A stretch of 43,750 bases of DNA, from positions 1 to 43,750 of the forward strand of contig JANYEB010000071.1 of assembly GCA_025363355.1 (NCBI GenBank), read 5' to 3'. Shown here in pieces: positions 43,261-43,750 of this stretch. Position numbers and translations under genes: made by a program. Source of the stretch: Chitinophagaceae bacterium. GTDB taxonomy: Bacteria; Bacteroidota; Bacteroidia; Chitinophagales; Chitinophagaceae. Under the pieces are notes generated by a model. It saw only the letters and a list, made by a program, of their open reading frames with translations, did not search any database and was not told the DNA's origin. Position 1 is the first letter of the stretch, and each line of letters begins with the position of its first letter.

Positions 43261-43650
43261 ATGGAAATCGTAGGAAGAATCATCAACAATGCAGTTGTTA
43301 AACAACTGAAAGATGACAGGAAAGTAGTGAACTTTTCTGTTGCAATCAATGACTATTTCAAGCCAAAGGGAAGCGAAAAAGGAACTCAAACAACCTTGTT
43401 TGTTAATTGCAGTTATTGGTTAAACACCACTATTGCAGAACGCTTAACAAAGGGTGCAGTAGTAGAGATGAATGGCAGGTTGTTCTTAAATGCCTATAAC
43501 AACCACGATGGGGAAGCAAGGGCTACATTAAATGCTCACATAAACACTATTAAAGTGCATCATTCAAGTGGGAAGGGGAGTAGTGAGAGTGTAGTAGTAG
43601 ACACAGCACCAACAGCACTTACAGAGCCATTGGATGATTTGCCGTTTTAG
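43261..43650 (+). CDS. ssb: Single-stranded DNA-binding protein
   Basis: A 129-residue SSB. The OB fold begins MEIVGRIINNAVVKQLKDDR and continues VVNFSVAINDYF, FVNCSYW, RLTKGAVVEMNGRLFLNAY. A short Ser/Gly/Val-rich linker leads to the acidic tip LDDLPF, the usual partner-binding tail of SSB. It is shorter than typical chromosomal SSBs, as is common for plasmid or conjugative-element copies. Probably protects single-stranded DNA during element transfer or replication. A terminator follows. Confidence 0.92.
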   Translation: MEIVGRIINNAVVKQLKDDRKVVNFSVAINDYFKPKGSEKGTQTTLFVNCSYWLNTTIAERLTKGAVVEMNGRLFLNAYNNHDGEARATLNAHINTIKVHHSSGKGSSESVVVDTAPTALTEPLDDLPF

Positions 43651-43667
43651 CTGTTGTAACTAAACAG

Positions 43668-43704
43668 AAAGAGTATTAGCTAACTAAAGCTGATACTCTT
43701 TTTT
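43668..43704 (+). terminator. Intrinsic terminator after ssb
   Basis: AAAGAGTATTAGC (43668-43680) pairs with GCTGATACTCTTT (43689-43701), with one G-U wobble, around an 8-base loop; a TTTTTT run follows. It is 17 bases after the ssb stop. Confidence 0.85.
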
Positions 43705-43711
43705 GATTTTG

Positions 43712-43734
43712 CCAACTTTGAGTTTAAAAGTTGG
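43712..43734. repeat. Second hairpin after ssb
   Basis: CCAACTTT (43712-43719) and AAAGTTGG (43727-43734) are exact arms with a 7-base loop, 8 bases past the terminator. The T-run is weak; it could be a reverse terminator for a gene beyond the window. Confidence 0.45.
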
Positions 43735-43750
43735 ATGGGTATTTTTCATT

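Overview
The window reads as an accessory region, probably an integrated mobile element, in a Bacteroidota genome. A Chitinophagaceae-like host is plausible but not proven. Support comes from low GC, sparse Shine-Dalgarno sites, many signal peptides ending in AQ or GQ, a possible T9SS-type C-terminal domain, and giant Bacteroidota-style RHS proteins. No rRNA, tRNA, CRISPR array or insertion sequence was recognised.

Layout. (1) 178-2251: a large serine recombinase with a degenerate zinc ribbon, flanked by two small proteins sharing one motif; a 59-bp palindrome lies inside the upstream small gene. (2) 2427-5022: a secreted Ig-like protein on the minus strand, sitting between a decayed and an intact copy of a 51-residue gene too short for ordinary gene calling. 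(3) 5042-12368: DNA-handling genes. These are two related TraG/HerA-type ATPases, a C5 cytosine methyltransferase broken by one in-frame TAG, a small conserved protein translationally coupled to the larger ATPase, an N6-methylase-like protein apparently without NPPY, and an XRE regulator with a perfect 18-bp palindrome upstream. (4) 12640-14414: two tandem secreted proteins with a shared N-terminal module. (5) 14585-38444: a divergent LuxR-type response regulator, then seven collinear genes for exported proteins. They include a 781-residue putative outer-membrane protein, an FN3-like protein, a 2687-residue SpvB-like/PA14 giant, and a 3182-residue RHS giant ending in a metzincin-type protease domain, followed 2 bases later by a small lipoprotein that is a natural immunity candidate. 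(6) 38445-39472: about 1 kb without a convincing gene, rich in inverted repeats. (7) 39473-42670: an AT-rich, tightly overlapping four-gene minus-strand operon: unknown protein, S51 peptidase-like protein, YqcI/YcgG-family heme enzyme, and guanidinoacetate-methyltransferase-like enzyme. (8) 43007-43734: a small conserved-looking protein, SSB and a terminator.

How it may fit together (inference): the recombinase, ATPases, methylases and SSB look like an integrating or transferable backbone. The Ig-like protein, the RHS array and the four-gene operon look like cargo. The two most interesting parts are the four-gene operon, whose enzymes point to N-hydroxylation and methylation of a guanidino compound, and the RHS-metzincin/lipoprotein pair, which looks like an exported effector with a membrane-anchored immunity protein.
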